From the NCBI RefSeq assembly GCF_000381025.1, contig NZ_KB905813.1, forward strand, positions 478,716 through 542,715: a stretch of DNA of 64,000 bases, given 5' to 3'. The notes below the pieces were generated by a model, which searched no databases, was not told the DNA's origin, and was given only the letters and a program-made list of their open reading frames with translations. This DNA comes from Streptomyces sulphureus DSM 40104 (GTDB taxonomy: Bacteria > Actinomycetota > Actinomycetes > Streptomycetales > Streptomycetaceae). Shown here piece by piece: positions 8,570-17,083 of this stretch. Made by a program: the position numbers and the translations under genes. Position 1 is the stretch's first letter, and every line of letters begins with the position of its first letter.

Positions 8570-8998
8570 TGTCCTATGTGCTGAGGCATTGGAGTCTCTT
8601 GTAGCAGCACAGTGCTGCGGCGAGTCCGAGGAAGGCCAGGTAGTTGCGGGGGTGGCGTTCGTAGCGGGGGCTGAGCCTGCGGTAGCCGCATAGCCAGGAC
8701 ATGGTGCGTTCGATGGCCCAACGATGCCTGCCCAGCCGGTGGTTGGGCTCGACGTTCTTCCGCGCGATCCGGATGGGGAGGCGCTGGCCGCGGATCCGTC
8801 TGCGCAGGTCGGGCCGGTCATAGGCCTTGTCAGCGTGGACCTTGCCAATGGGTAGTGCCGGCTGCGGTCAGGGTCGTGTCTCGAATGAAGACCGGCCAGA
8901 AGCGGCTTCAGGCCCTCGCCGTCGGGGATGTTGCCACCTGAGACCACGACCACGAGAGGCAGTCCTTTTCGATCGGACAGCACATGCATCTTGGAACC
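8570..8998 (-). mobile_element. IS5-family transposase, C-terminal half, frameshifted
   Basis: Minus-strand frame begins at a breakpoint with GSKMHVLSDRKGLPLVVVVSGG, reads through GEGLKPLLAGL, shifts frame near 8850 and continues as KVHADKAYDRPDLRRRI. It ends with HRWAIERTMSWLCGYRRL and LGLAAALCCYKRLQCLST. The RWAIERTxSWL block holds the DDE glutamate of IS5-type transposases. The N-terminal third, including the first Asp, is missing. The outer end near 8572 (GAGCGTGTCCTATGTG-like) probably corresponds to the IS terminus. Inactive. Confidence 0.8.
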
Positions 8999-9123
8999 CG
9001 GTCGAACGGGACATCAACCGTCTGAAGCAGTGGCGCGGCATCGCCACCCGCTATGAAAAGACCGCCACCATCCATCTGGCCGGACTCCACATCGCGGCCA
9101 TCTTCCTCTGGTCCGCCCGGTGA
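8998..9123 (+). mobile_element. Second IS5-type transposase C-terminal tail, facing the first
   Basis: The plus-strand frame reads NPVERDINRLKQWRGIATRY, then EKTATIHLAGLHIAAIFLW and stops. This NxVERxxNRLKQWRGIATRY-type ending is the C-terminal block of a different IS5 subgroup from the relic on the other strand. The two fragments meet at about 8998, so one element appears to have inserted into, or recombined with, the other and both lost their 5' halves. Confidence 0.75.
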
Positions 9124-9199
9124 TCCGAATGAAACGGCCTATAGGACGGCCAAGTGAGGCGGCCGGTGACCGGAACCCCGCAGGACGGTGATTTCACCG

Positions 9200-9392
9200 C
9201 TGTTGTGGACGTAGGGGCCTGTGCGTCGGAAACGAAAGCGAGTCCCCGGCGTACGAGGATGTCGACCGGGTTGACCGTCGCAGCGTGCACCCGGAGGCGG
9301 ACCTCGCCCGCTTTTGCCTCAGCCCTCGGAAGGTCAAGAACGCGCAGGGCGTCAGGTCCGCCGAATTCGGTTGCTCCCTCAGCTTCATGGAC
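9200..9392 (-). pseudogene. Quinone oxidoreductase 5' remnant
   Basis: The minus strand reads EFGGPDALRVLDLPRAEAKA, then GEVRLRVHAATVNPVDILVR and RGLAFVSDAQAP. This is the first strand and GroES-like start of a zinc-independent MDR quinone reductase. Similarity ends at about 9205, and in this frame an upstream stop precedes the segment without a usable start codon, so both ends are lost. A run of ten G residues lies at 9427-9436 just upstream. A decayed relic beside the IS fragments. Confidence 0.6.
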
Positions 9393-9481
9393 TCATCCGC
9401 TCTCAGAACTCTTTCCGTCGCATCCTGGGGGGGGGGCATCTGCTGCGGGCTGCCGCCAGGTCGCACCGACGGCGGCCGTGT

Positions 9482-10372
9482 TCAGGTCGTCGAGGATTGC
9501 TGCGCAGAAGGCGTCTCATGGGTGGCGGCCCAGGAGGCGAGCAGGCGCAGTGCTTCCTCGGAGGGTGAGCCGGGTTCGGCTGTGTAGACGGTCAGGGTGA
9601 GACCGGGGGTAGCGGCCATCTCCAAGTCCTCGAAGGCGAGGGTCAGTTCGCCCACCGACGGGTGGAGGAAGTGTTTGGTTCCGGTGCCGTGGTGGCGGAC
9701 GTTGTGGGCGCCCCAGCGGGTGCGGAACTCTTCGCTGCGGGTGGAGAGTTCGCCGACGAGGTCGTGCAGGTCCTTGTCGTACGGGTTGCGGCCGGCCTCG
9801 GTGCGCAGGATGGCCACCGCCATGTCGGCGAAGGTCTCCCAGTCGGGGTAGAAACGTCGCGAGGAGGGGTCCAGGAACTGGAAGCGGGCGAGGTTGGCCT
9901 GGTTGCCGGGGGTGGCGTAGAGGTCCGTGTAGAAGGCGCGGGCGAGCGGGTTGACGGCGAGGATGTCCATGCGGCCGTTACGGACACACGCCGGCCCGGC
10001 GGTGACCGCGTCAAGGACCCACTGCAGGCTGCGGTGCGGGGTCCACTGGCGCGTGGTCGCACGACGCCGGGGCCGGGTGAGAGTGTCGGTGCCGTCGGCG
10101 GCCTGAGCCAGGCGGAGCAGGTGGGCGCGTTCGGCGTCGTCGAGTTGGAGGGCGCGGGCCACCGCTTCCAGGACGGCGGGGGAGACGCCGGCGAGATTGC
10201 CGCGCTCGAGTTTGGCGTAGTACTCGACGCTCACATCGGCGAGCGCGGCGACCTCGCTGCGGCGCAGCCCCGGCACGCGGCGCCGCGGCCCGGCCGGCAG
10301 CCCGGCCTGCTGGGGTGTGATCTTGGCTCGCCGCGAGGTGAGGAACTCGCGGACCTCTACTCGGTTGTCCAC
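9482..10372 (-). CDS. MmyB-like helix-turn-helix transcriptional regulator
   Basis: 296 residues from a GTG start (VDNRVEVREFLTSRRAKIT). An XRE-type helix-turn-helix occupies about residues 10-75 (GLRRSEVAALADVSVEYYAK, LERGNLAGVSPAVLEAVA). The larger C-terminal MmyB ligand-binding, PAS-like domain follows, with PHRSLQWVLDA, NGRMDILAVNPLARAFYTDL and the histidine-rich HNVRHHGTGTKHFLHPSVGE, typical of the family. MmyB-like proteins are cytosolic regulators usually divergent from an oxidoreductase they control. Here the neighbour across 261 bp is a zinc alcohol dehydrogenase. A 27-bp palindrome at 10403-10429 is the likely operator. The frame upstream of the GTG stays open across the neighbour but has no coding signature. 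Confidence 0.88.
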   Translation of the reverse strand: MDNRVEVREFLTSRRAKITPQQAGLPAGPRRRVPGLRRSEVAALADVSVEYYAKLERGNLAGVSPAVLEAVARALQLDDAERAHLLRLAQAADGTDTLTRPRRRATTRQWTPHRSLQWVLDAVTAGPACVRNGRMDILAVNPLARAFYTDLYATPGNQANLARFQFLDPSSRRFYPDWETFADMAVAILRTEAGRNPYDKDLHDLVGELSTRSEEFRTRWGAHNVRHHGTGTKHFLHPSVGELTLAFEDLEMAATPGLTLTVYTAEPGSPSEEALRLLASWAATHETPSAQQSSTT

Positions 10373-10402
10373 GTCTTCGACGGTACGTGCTGTCTGCCAC
10401 GG

Positions 10403-10429
10403 GAGGGGTGTACCGCCAGTACACCCCTC
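10403..10429. promoter_or_regulatory. Perfect palindrome, probable MmyB-type regulator operator
   Basis: Arms GAGGGGTGTAC (10403-10413) and GTACACCCCTC (10419-10429) are perfectly complementary around a 5-bp centre. It sits 30 bp upstream of the regulator start and about 200 bp from the divergent alcohol dehydrogenase gene. The inner GTGTAC...GTACAC is a typical dimer-binding arrangement. Autoregulation is inferred from position. Confidence 0.65.
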
Positions 10430-10633
10430 ACTGGTGACTCGCTGCCCGCGCGAGATGGCGTTTTCCTGGGTGACGTGGCGCTTCGGCTCCGACCTTTCGG
10501 GAGGACTGGGCGCCGCCCTGGGATCTGTGGGCAGGCAGCGTCGCCGCCCGGTCCAGGGCTGGGAATCGCATTCGGTGGACGCCGGTACGTCGCTCGTACC
10601 GGGCGCCCCAGTACGTAAGGAAAAGCCTTTTTC

Positions 10634-11650
10634 ATGCGCGGAGCAGTGATTCACGCCCCCGGCGATGTGCGTTTCGAGACCGTGGACGACGCGAAGATCC
10701 TCAAGCCGACCGACGCGGTCATCCGCACGGCGGTGACCTGCGTGTGCGGCTCGGACCTGTGGCCCTTCCGGGGTGCCGAGCCGACTGAGCAGGCACATCC
10801 GATGGGGCATGAGTACGTCGGTTTGGTGGAGGAGGTCGGATCGGAGGTCACGGGCGTCAGGCCGGGCCAGTTCGTCGTCGGTTCCTTTGCGACTTCGGAC
10901 AACGTGTGTGCGAACTGCCGCAACGGCTTTCAGTCGAGTTGTCTGAACGTTGAGTTCATGTCCACGTGCCAGGCCGAGTACGTCCGTGTCCCCAACGCGC
11001 AGGGCACCCTCGTCGCCACCGACGAGGTGCCGGGTGAGGAGTTGTGGCGGAGTCTGCTGGCTGTCTCCGACGTGATGGGCACCGGCTGGTGGGCCGCCGA
11101 CGCCGCCGAGGTGAAGCCCGGCTCGACCGCCGTGGTCGTCGGTGACGGTGCGGTCGGCCTGTGCGGGGTGATCGCGGCGAGAGAGTTCGGCGCGGAGCGG
11201 ATCATCGTCATGTCGCGGCACGAGTCGCGGCAGAAGCTCGCCCGCGAGTTCGGCGCCACCGACATCGTCACCGAACGCGGCGAGGAAGGCGTTGCCCGGA
11301 TCAAGGAGCTGACTGGTGGGGTAGGCGCGGACAGCGTGTTGGAGTGCGTGGGAACCGCCCAGGCCATGCAGCAGGCCCTGCACTCCACCCGCCCCGGCGG
11401 GAGCGTCGGCTTTGTCGGCGTCCCGCACGAGGTCGCCGTCGACGGGCAGGAGCTGTTCTTCTCCCACGTCGGCCTGCGCGGCGGCCCGGCGCCGGTGCGG
11501 CGCTACCTGCCCGACCTGATCGACCGCGTCCTGACCGGCCGGATCGACCCGGGCAAGGTCTTCGACCTCACCCTGCCGCTGGCGCAGGTCGCCGAGGGCT
11601 ACCAGGCCATGGACGAACGCCGCGCCATCAAGACTCTCCTCACGCCCTGA
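10634..11650 (+). CDS. Zinc-dependent alcohol dehydrogenase
   Basis: 338 residues. MRGAVIHAPGDVRFETVDD begins a GroES-like domain. Catalytic zinc ligands are Cys in CVCGSDLWPF and His-Glu in MGHEYVG (about residues 60-65). The structural-zinc loop is reduced: CANCRNGFQSSC keeps three cysteines. The nucleotide-binding motif is VVVGDGAVGLCGVIAA (about 165-180). It belongs to the threonine/alcohol dehydrogenase-like MDR group, oxidising alcohols or reducing aldehydes with NAD(P). It diverges from the MmyB-like regulator, which probably controls it, and starts a run of redox genes reaching 14808. Start ATG follows AAGGAAAAGCC. Confidence 0.88.
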   Translation: MRGAVIHAPGDVRFETVDDAKILKPTDAVIRTAVTCVCGSDLWPFRGAEPTEQAHPMGHEYVGLVEEVGSEVTGVRPGQFVVGSFATSDNVCANCRNGFQSSCLNVEFMSTCQAEYVRVPNAQGTLVATDEVPGEELWRSLLAVSDVMGTGWWAADAAEVKPGSTAVVVGDGAVGLCGVIAAREFGAERIIVMSRHESRQKLAREFGATDIVTERGEEGVARIKELTGGVGADSVLECVGTAQAMQQALHSTRPGGSVGFVGVPHEVAVDGQELFFSHVGLRGGPAPVRRYLPDLIDRVLTGRIDPGKVFDLTLPLAQVAEGYQAMDERRAIKTLLTP

Positions 11651-11689
11651 CCCCCGCGCCGCAGCAGTGATGAGCCGGCTTCCGCCTTG

Positions 11690-11842
11690 CGGCCCGGCTC
11701 CGCACACATCGTCGGCGCCGACTCCGGCGCCATCACGGCGGACTCCGAACACTCCAGCCCCGAGACCCTGGCCCAGCGCCTGTACACCTTGCACACCGAG
11801 CAGACCGGGTTCAGGCACTACGCCGAACCCGTGTCCGACTGA
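11690..11842 (+). pseudogene. C-terminal gene fragment, family uncertain
   Basis: A 50-codon stretch reads GSAHIVGADSGAITADSEHS, SPETLAQRLYTLHTEQTGFR and HYAEPVSD, then stops. The composition is protein-like (balanced residues, typical C-terminal SPxTLAxRLYxLHTEQTGFR pattern), but no in-frame start or upstream domain exists, because the preceding DNA belongs to the alcohol dehydrogenase end. It resembles the C-termini of small dehydrogenase-like proteins, which I cannot confirm. Probably a remnant left by a deletion. Confidence 0.35.
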
Positions 11843-12162
11843 ACCGGACGCCCCGGTGCCCCGCCCACCCTGCGTCTGTGCACCACATGTCCGTCCGGCG
11901 GCGAGGCCCCCTCACTAACACCGACCGAGGCCGCATGAATGCGGCCTTCTGAACCCTCTCAGGACGCGCAGAAACGGAATGGAAAGTAGGTCTGTGTACG
12001 GAGATCGGTAGCAGTGGTCCCAGCCTCGTCGGAATCGAGATGCCCCGCCGCCTCGGCGACACCCGCTCCGGAGAGGCGCTTCACGGAGGAACCCGCCGGC
12101 CGCTCGACAACAGCGGCCCGCACCACGTGAACACCCGCACGCCTGCGAAAGGAAGCACCCAC
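11843..12162. other. Leader region before the SDR pair; nothing recognised
   Basis: 320 bp between the fragment above and the first short-chain dehydrogenase. It presumably contains the promoter of the SDR/SDR/AKR set. No coding frame or strong palindrome was found. Confidence 0.4.
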
Positions 12163-12933
12163 ATGAACCCCACCTACGACTTCACCGGGAAGGTCGCCCT
12201 CGTGACAGGTGCCGGAGGCGGCATGGGCCTGGCCACCGCCCAGGCCTACGCGCGGACGGGCGCCGCCGTCGTCCTCGCCGACCTCGACGGACAGGCAGTG
12301 CGCGCGGCTGCGGACGAGCTGACCTCCGCCGGCCACCAGGCCCTTGCCATCCCCTGCGACGTCTCCGACGAAGACCAGGCAGCCGCCCTCATCGACCGGA
12401 CGGTGGAGCACTTCGGCCGCCTGGACATGGCCTTCAACAACGCCGGCATCATGATCCCGTTGGCCGACGCCGCCGATGAGGACGCCAGCGCCTTCGACCG
12501 GGTCAACGCCGTCAACCTGCGCGGCGTGTGGGCGTGCATGAAGCACGAACTGCGCCGTATGCGCACACAGGACAGCGGAGGCGCGATCGTCAACTGCTCC
12601 TCGCTCGGCGGCCTGGTCGGCAACCCCCAGCGCGCCTCCTACCACGCCACCAAACACGGCGTCATCGGTCTGACCAGCAGCGCAGCTCTCGAGTACGCCC
12701 CGCGCGGCATCCGCATCAACGCCGTATGCCCCGGCACGATGAAGACTCCGATGGTCGCCGGCATGATCGCGAAGGGAGAACTCGACCCCGAAACCGCGGC
12801 AGCCGACGCCCCCATCGGCCGTCTGGGCACCGCCCAGGAGATCGCCGAAGCCGTCCTGTGGCTCAACAGCCCCGCCGCCGGCTACGTCGTCGGCGTCGCC
12901 CTCCCTGTCGACGGCGGCTATGTCGCCCGATGA
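12163..12933 (+). CDS. Short-chain dehydrogenase/reductase (classical SDR)
   Basis: 256 residues, starting MNPTYDFTGKVALVTGAGGG behind AAAGGAAGC. Classical SDR motifs are in place: TGAGGGMG (coenzyme binding, about residues 14-21), NNAG (about 90), the catalytic Ser in CSSLGG, YxxxK as YHATK (about 160-164) and the C-terminal VDGGYVAR. The acidic residue after the second strand (ADLDG) suggests NAD preference. Likely oxidises a secondary alcohol or reduces a ketone; substrate unknown. It is followed 45 bp later by a second SDR and then by an aldo/keto reductase, giving a short same-strand redox set. Confidence 0.88.
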   Translation: MNPTYDFTGKVALVTGAGGGMGLATAQAYARTGAAVVLADLDGQAVRAAADELTSAGHQALAIPCDVSDEDQAAALIDRTVEHFGRLDMAFNNAGIMIPLADAADEDASAFDRVNAVNLRGVWACMKHELRRMRTQDSGGAIVNCSSLGGLVGNPQRASYHATKHGVIGLTSSAALEYAPRGIRINAVCPGTMKTPMVAGMIAKGELDPETAAADAPIGRLGTAQEIAEAVLWLNSPAAGYVVGVALPVDGGYVAR

Positions 12934-12978
12934 CCCCACCGGCCGTCGACACAGACGCTGAGGAGGAAGAGACCCCAG

Positions 12979-13719
12979 ATGGCACGCGTACTGGTCACCG
13001 GCTCCGCCGGAGGGCTGGGCCGCAACACCGTCGTGGCACTGCTGGAGCAAGGCCACCAGGCAGTGCTGCATGCCCGCAACCACGACCGACTGAACGACGC
13101 ACAGGACCTGTTGGAGCGCGGCGCACTGTCGGTGACGGGCGACCTGTCCACCCACCAGGGCACCCTGTCCGTCGCCGAAGAGGCCAACACACTCGGCAAC
13201 ATCGACGCGGTGATCCACAACGCGGGGACCTACAGCGGACCGGACGTCCAGGCCGTCAACGTCCTCGCCCCCTACCTGCTGACCTGCTTGATCACCCGAC
13301 CCGACCGGCACGTCTACCTCAGCAGCAGCATGCACAGTGCGAGCCGGACCGGCACCGCCGCTCTCCGCACCTTGCTCAACCCGGATTCCCCGATGGACTA
13401 CGCCGACAGCAAGCTGTTGGTGACCGCCCTGGCAGCCTCCGTCGCCCGCCGCCGACCTGAGCTGCTCAGCAACGCCGTCGATCCGGGCTGGGTCCCGACA
13501 CGCATGGGCGGCCCCCAGGCCCCCGACGAGCTGGAACTCGGCCACGTCACCCAGACCTGGCTGGCCACCTCGTCCGACCCACAAGCCCACGCCGACGGAG
13601 GCTACTGGCACCACCAACAACAGCAGGCCGCGCACCCGGCCGTGCACGACGAGGACTTCCGGAACGAACTGCTCGACACACTCGCCCGACGCACCGGGAT
13701 CGCGCTGACAGCACGGTGA
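12979..13719 (+). CDS. NAD(P)-binding SDR-family protein (shortened)
   Basis: 246 residues, RBS GAGGAAGAG. The N-terminus MARVLVTGSAGGLGRNTV has the TGxxGGxG nucleotide-binding motif. NAG follows in HNAGTYSG and the catalytic block is Ser-rich (YLSSSMHSA) with Tyr and Lys in DYADSKLLV (YADSK). The C-terminus (GHVTQTWLATSSDPQAHADG, HHQQQQAAHP) matches the Streptomyces SDR group that ends with a His/Gln-rich loop. Probably reduces a carbonyl compound. It is in the same transcription unit as the SDR upstream. Confidence 0.85.
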   Translation: MARVLVTGSAGGLGRNTVVALLEQGHQAVLHARNHDRLNDAQDLLERGALSVTGDLSTHQGTLSVAEEANTLGNIDAVIHNAGTYSGPDVQAVNVLAPYLLTCLITRPDRHVYLSSSMHSASRTGTAALRTLLNPDSPMDYADSKLLVTALAASVARRRPELLSNAVDPGWVPTRMGGPQAPDELELGHVTQTWLATSSDPQAHADGGYWHHQQQQAAHPAVHDEDFRNELLDTLARRTGIALTAR

Positions 13720-13818
13720 ACACCCACCCGCTGCAAGCCGCCGACCTCGACCTTCCCGGAAACCACACTGCGGAACGGTACGCATCCGTCCGCGTCCCGC
13801 ACGAAAGGTCAATACCTC

Positions 13819-14808
13819 ATGCAGTACACGCACTTGGGCCGCAGCGGTCTGCGGGTCTCTCGCATGGCGCTGGGCACGATGAACTTCGGTGACGTGACGG
13901 ACGAGCCCACCAGTTTCCAGATCATGGATGACGCGCTGGAGGCGGGCGTCAACCTGTTCGACACCGCCGATGTCTACGGCGGGCCGCAGTCCCCTGACAT
14001 GGCGCAGGGCTACGGGATCTCCGAGGAGATCATCGGGCGTTGGCTCGCCCAGGGCGGGCGTCGACGGGAGCAGCTCGTGCTCGCCACCAAGCTGTACCAG
14101 CCGATGGGGCGCGGCCCGAACGACAAGTACCTGTCCGCCTACAAGATTCGCAAGGCCGCCGAGGAGAGCCTGCGGCGCCTGCAGACCGATCACATCGACC
14201 TGTACCAGATGCACCACATCGACCGCTCGACTCCCTGGGAGGAGATCTGGCAGGCGATGGAGCAGCTTGTACGCGAGGGCAAGGTGACCTATGTCGGCAG
14301 CAGCAACTTCGCCGGCTGGCAGATCGCCACCGCGCAGAACGCCGCCAGCGCCCGCAACTTCATGGGCCTGGTCTGCGAGCAGAGCCTCTACAACCTCACG
14401 GCTCGCACCATCGAGCTCGAAGTCATCCCGGCCCTGCGCCACTACGGACTCGGCCTGTTCCCGTGGAGTCCCCTGGGCGGCGGCCTCCTCGGCGGCGTGC
14501 TGCGCAAGCTCGAGGGCGGCCGGCGCATGTCCACCCAGATGCAGAACACCGTCGAACGGTACCGGCCCCAACTGGAGGCGTACGAAGGGCTCTGCGCCGA
14601 GATCGGCGAACAGCCGGCCGACGTCGCCCTCGCCTGGCTCCTGCACAACCCGGTCCTCACCGCCACGATCATCGGCCCCCGGACCACCGACCAGTTCGCG
14701 CAGAGTCTGCGCGCCCTGGAGGTGACCCTCCCCGAGGACGCCCTGCGCCGGCTCGACGAGATCTGGCCCGGCCCCGGCGGCGAAGCCCCCGAGGCCTACG
14801 CCTGGTAA
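13819..14808 (+). CDS. Aldo/keto reductase
   Basis: 329 residues. MQYTHLGRSGLRVSRMALGT is the standard AKR opening. The catalytic tetrad is visible: Asp and Tyr in FDTADVYGG (about residues 46-54), Lys in LATKLYQPMG and His in YQMHHIDRS. The C-terminus has the NADPH-binding stretch TATIIGPRTTDQ. This is the AKR subfamily related to YajO/PdxI, cytosolic NADPH-dependent reductases of aldehydes. The gene starts 99 bp after the second SDR and ends with a hairpin, closing the redox set. Confidence 0.9.
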   Translation: MQYTHLGRSGLRVSRMALGTMNFGDVTDEPTSFQIMDDALEAGVNLFDTADVYGGPQSPDMAQGYGISEEIIGRWLAQGGRRREQLVLATKLYQPMGRGPNDKYLSAYKIRKAAEESLRRLQTDHIDLYQMHHIDRSTPWEEIWQAMEQLVREGKVTYVGSSNFAGWQIATAQNAASARNFMGLVCEQSLYNLTARTIELEVIPALRHYGLGLFPWSPLGGGLLGGVLRKLEGGRRMSTQMQNTVERYRPQLEAYEGLCAEIGEQPADVALAWLLHNPVLTATIIGPRTTDQFAQSLRALEVTLPEDALRRLDEIWPGPGGEAPEAYAW

Positions 14809-14819
14809 CGACTCGTGTG

Positions 14820-14851
14820 AGCCCCCGCCTCACCCGGGCGTAGCCGGGGCT
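14820..14851 (+). terminator. GC-rich hairpin after the aldo/keto reductase
   Basis: AGCCCC...GGGGCT pairing, imperfect in the inner stem, ends in TTTGGG. It lies 12 bp after the reductase stop and between converging genes. Likely terminator. Confidence 0.45.
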
Positions 14852-14978
14852 TTGGGCAACACCGAACGAATCCGGGGCCTGCGGACCGGTGCTGACGTCG
14901 GCCGTCTGCGAAAAGGCCCGCGAGCACTGCTGCACGTCGACTGCGGGACGGCACCGTGCCGCCCGGCAGCCTGACGGC

Positions 14979-16193
14979 TCACCAGTCGTGGACCGTCCCG
15001 TCGTGCAGCCGGTTCACCGGGAGGTACGCCGCCTCGTAGGGATGTGCGGCGGCCAGTGCCTCGTTCAGGCCCACCCCGATGCCCGGCGCCTCTCCCGGGT
15101 GGAGATGACCGTCCTCGAAGGTGTACGCGTGGGGGAACACCTTCTCGGTGAGCGAGTTGTGCCCTGAGTACTCCTGGATACCGAAGTTGTGCACGGCGAG
15201 GTCGAGGTGGACGGCGGCCGCCATGCCGACGGGGGAGATGTCCTCCGGCCCGTGGATCGCGCTCTTGATCTGGTACTGCGCGGCGAAGTCGAAGAGCTTG
15301 CGCAGCGGAGTGACCCCTCCGAAGTGCGTGACGGCGGAACGCACGTAGTCGATCAACTGCTCGGTTATCAGGACCTGGTAGTCGTGGACCGTATTGAAGA
15401 CCTCGCCGATGGCCAGTGGCGTGGTGGTGTGGCGGCGGACCAGACGCAGAGCCTCCTGGTTCTCCGCGGGCGTGCAGTCTTCCAGCCAGAAGAGGTGGTA
15501 CGGCTCCAGCTCCTTGCCGAGGCGGGCGGCCTGGGCGGGGGTGAGCCGGTGGTGGACGTCGTGCAGCAGGGGCAGTTCGGGGCCGAACTCGGCGCGCACG
15601 GCCTCCACCACGGTCGGGATGTGTCGCAGGTAGGCGCCGGTGTCCCAGTCCTCGGTCAGCGGTCGGGCCTGCTGGTGCAGCACGGGGGAGCCGCTGTCGT
15701 CCGTGCTCGACACTCCGTAGACGGCCTTCAGCCCGGGGATTCCGGACTGCACGCGCACGGCGGGGTACCCCTCGGCGAGGCGGGCGCGGACCGAATCGAG
15801 GAGCTCGGGGATGTCCCGGCCGTTGGCGTGGCCGTAGGTCCCGACACGGTTCCGGCTCGCGCCGCCGAGGAGTTGGTAGAGGGGAAGGCCCGCCGCCTTC
15901 GCCTTGATGTCCCACAACGCCACGTCGACCGCGGCGATCGCGGCCATGGTCACAGGTCCGCGCCGCCAGTAGGCACCCCTGTACAGAAACTGCCAGGTGT
16001 TCTCGACGCGGTGCGGGTCGAGGCCGAGGAGGAGCGGAACCACGTGGTCGTCGAGATAGCTGACCACGGCCAGTTCCCGGCCGTTGAGCGTGGCGTCGCC
16101 GAGGCCGACGAGTCCCTCGTCCGTGGTCAGCTTGAGGGTGACGAAGTTGCGGCCGGGGCTGGTGACGCAGACTTTCGCGTCGACAATTTTCAT
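14979..16193 (-). CDS. manD: D-mannonate dehydratase family protein (ManD/RspA, enolase superfamily)
   Basis: 404 residues, the usual ManD length. [20 protein letters not shown] matches the capping domain. Metal ligands and catalytic residues of the mannonate dehydratase subgroup are visible: Asp212 and His214 in LHDVHHRL, Glu238 in FWLEDCTP, Glu264 in IGEVFN and Tyr159 in LKAVYG. These parallel Tyr159/Asp210/His212/Glu236/Glu262 of characterised ManD. The enzyme dehydrates D-mannonate (or a related aldonate) to 2-keto-3-deoxygluconate. It is the last gene of the ABC importer operon, 35 bp after the second permease, so an aldonate or uronate-derived sugar acid is the likely imported substrate. 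Some family members have low or no activity, so substrate needs caution. Confidence 0.9.
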   Translation of the reverse strand: MKIVDAKVCVTSPGRNFVTLKLTTDEGLVGLGDATLNGRELAVVSYLDDHVVPLLLGLDPHRVENTWQFLYRGAYWRRGPVTMAAIAAVDVALWDIKAKAAGLPLYQLLGGASRNRVGTYGHANGRDIPELLDSVRARLAEGYPAVRVQSGIPGLKAVYGVSSTDDSGSPVLHQQARPLTEDWDTGAYLRHIPTVVEAVRAEFGPELPLLHDVHHRLTPAQAARLGKELEPYHLFWLEDCTPAENQEALRLVRRHTTTPLAIGEVFNTVHDYQVLITEQLIDYVRSAVTHFGGVTPLRKLFDFAAQYQIKSAIHGPEDISPVGMAAAVHLDLAVHNFGIQEYSGHNSLTEKVFPHAYTFEDGHLHPGEAPGIGVGLNEALAAAHPYEAAYLPVNRLHDGTVHDW

Positions 16194-16228
16194 GGGGTCT
16201 TTCTTCCTTGAGACGGAGGTGAGGCCGT

Positions 16229-17083
16229 TCAGCCCTTGGAGGCGCCCGAGGTCAAGCCGGCCACCAGGTACTTCTGTCCGAGGACGGCGGCCAGGACGAC
16301 GGGAACGGTGATGAGCGTCGCGGCGGCCATCAGACCGCCCCAGTCGGTGCTCGCGTACGAGATGAAGTTGAAGAGGGTCACCGGCACCGTCTGCGTGCTG
16401 TCGTCGGCGAAGACCAGCGCGAACATGAAGTTGTTCCAACTGAAGACGAAGGCGAGCAGGGAAGCGGTGGCTGTGCCGGGGGCCGCGAGCGGCAGGGCGA
16501 TGCGCCAGAAGGCTCCGAACGCGCTCAGCCCGTCGGTGCGCGCAGCTTCCTCCAGTTCGACCGGCAGACCGGCGAAGAAGCTGATCATGATCCACATGAT
16601 GAGCGGGACGGAGACGAACATCTGGCTGAGGATCAGCACGGTGTAGGAGCCGACGAGCCCCATCTGCGCGAACAGGTAGTACCAGGGCACGAGCAGCGAG
16701 ATCGCCGGCACGATGCGCGCGACGAGAATCAGCGATCCGGTGCGGTGCATGGCGAAACGTCCGACGGCCCACGCCGCGGGCACCGCGATGACGGCGGAGA
16801 GCACGGTGGAGACGACGCCGACCAGCAGGGAGTTGCCCATGGACCGCTGGATCTGCCCAGCCTCGACGATGTTCCGGAAGTTCTCCAAGGTGGGCCTGAA
16901 CCACAGACCCACGGAGGGATCGGTCACCTGGACGTTGGTCTTGAACGCGGCGGCGAACATCCACACCAGGGGCAGTGCGAAGACGAGCGTCACGACGACG
17001 ATCGCGATACCGCGCAGCCATGACCGGGCTGTGCGCCGGCGCTGGCGTGCCGGGACGGGAGCGGCGGTGACGGGGGCACTCAT
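16229..17083 (-). CDS. Sugar ABC transporter permease (MalG type)
   Basis: 284 residues. An N-terminal basic cytoplasmic tail ([11 protein letters not shown]) is followed by six predicted membrane segments, starting with [20 protein letters not shown]. The EAA loop ([20 protein letters not shown]) near residue 190 couples to the ATPase. Typical of carbohydrate uptake CUT1 permeases. The start ATG overlaps the stop of the preceding permease by 4 bp (ATGA), indicating translational coupling. It forms the channel with the neighbouring permease and receives ligand from the lipoprotein encoded upstream. Confidence 0.92.
   Translation of the reverse strand: MSAPVTAAPVPARQRRRTARSWLRGIAIVVVTLVFALPLVWMFAAAFKTNVQVTDPSVGLWFRPTLENFRNIVEAGQIQRSMGNSLLVGVVSTVLSAVIAVPAAWAVGRFAMHRTGSLILVARIVPAISLLVPWYYLFAQMGLVGSYTVLILSQMFVSVPLIMWIMISFFAGLPVELEEAARTDGLSAFGAFWRIALPLAAPGTATASLLAFVFSWNNFMFALVFADDSTQTVPVTLFNFISYASTDWGGLMAAATLITVPVVLAAVLGQKYLVAGLTSGASKG

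Noticed and set aside
9427..9436. Run of ten G residues as a phase-variable switch
   Set aside because: It precedes a truncated pseudogene without a start codon, so no intact gene would be switched. Long G-runs may also be sequencing-length artefacts.
10373..11818. Upstream extension of the MmyB-like gene in the same open frame
   Set aside because: Antisense to the well-supported alcohol dehydrogenase; the regulator begins at the GTG at 10372 with its HTH.
11937..14646. Minus-strand open frame of 895 codons over the redox gene set
   Set aside because: Antisense to two SDR genes and the aldo/keto reductase; no protein-like motifs.
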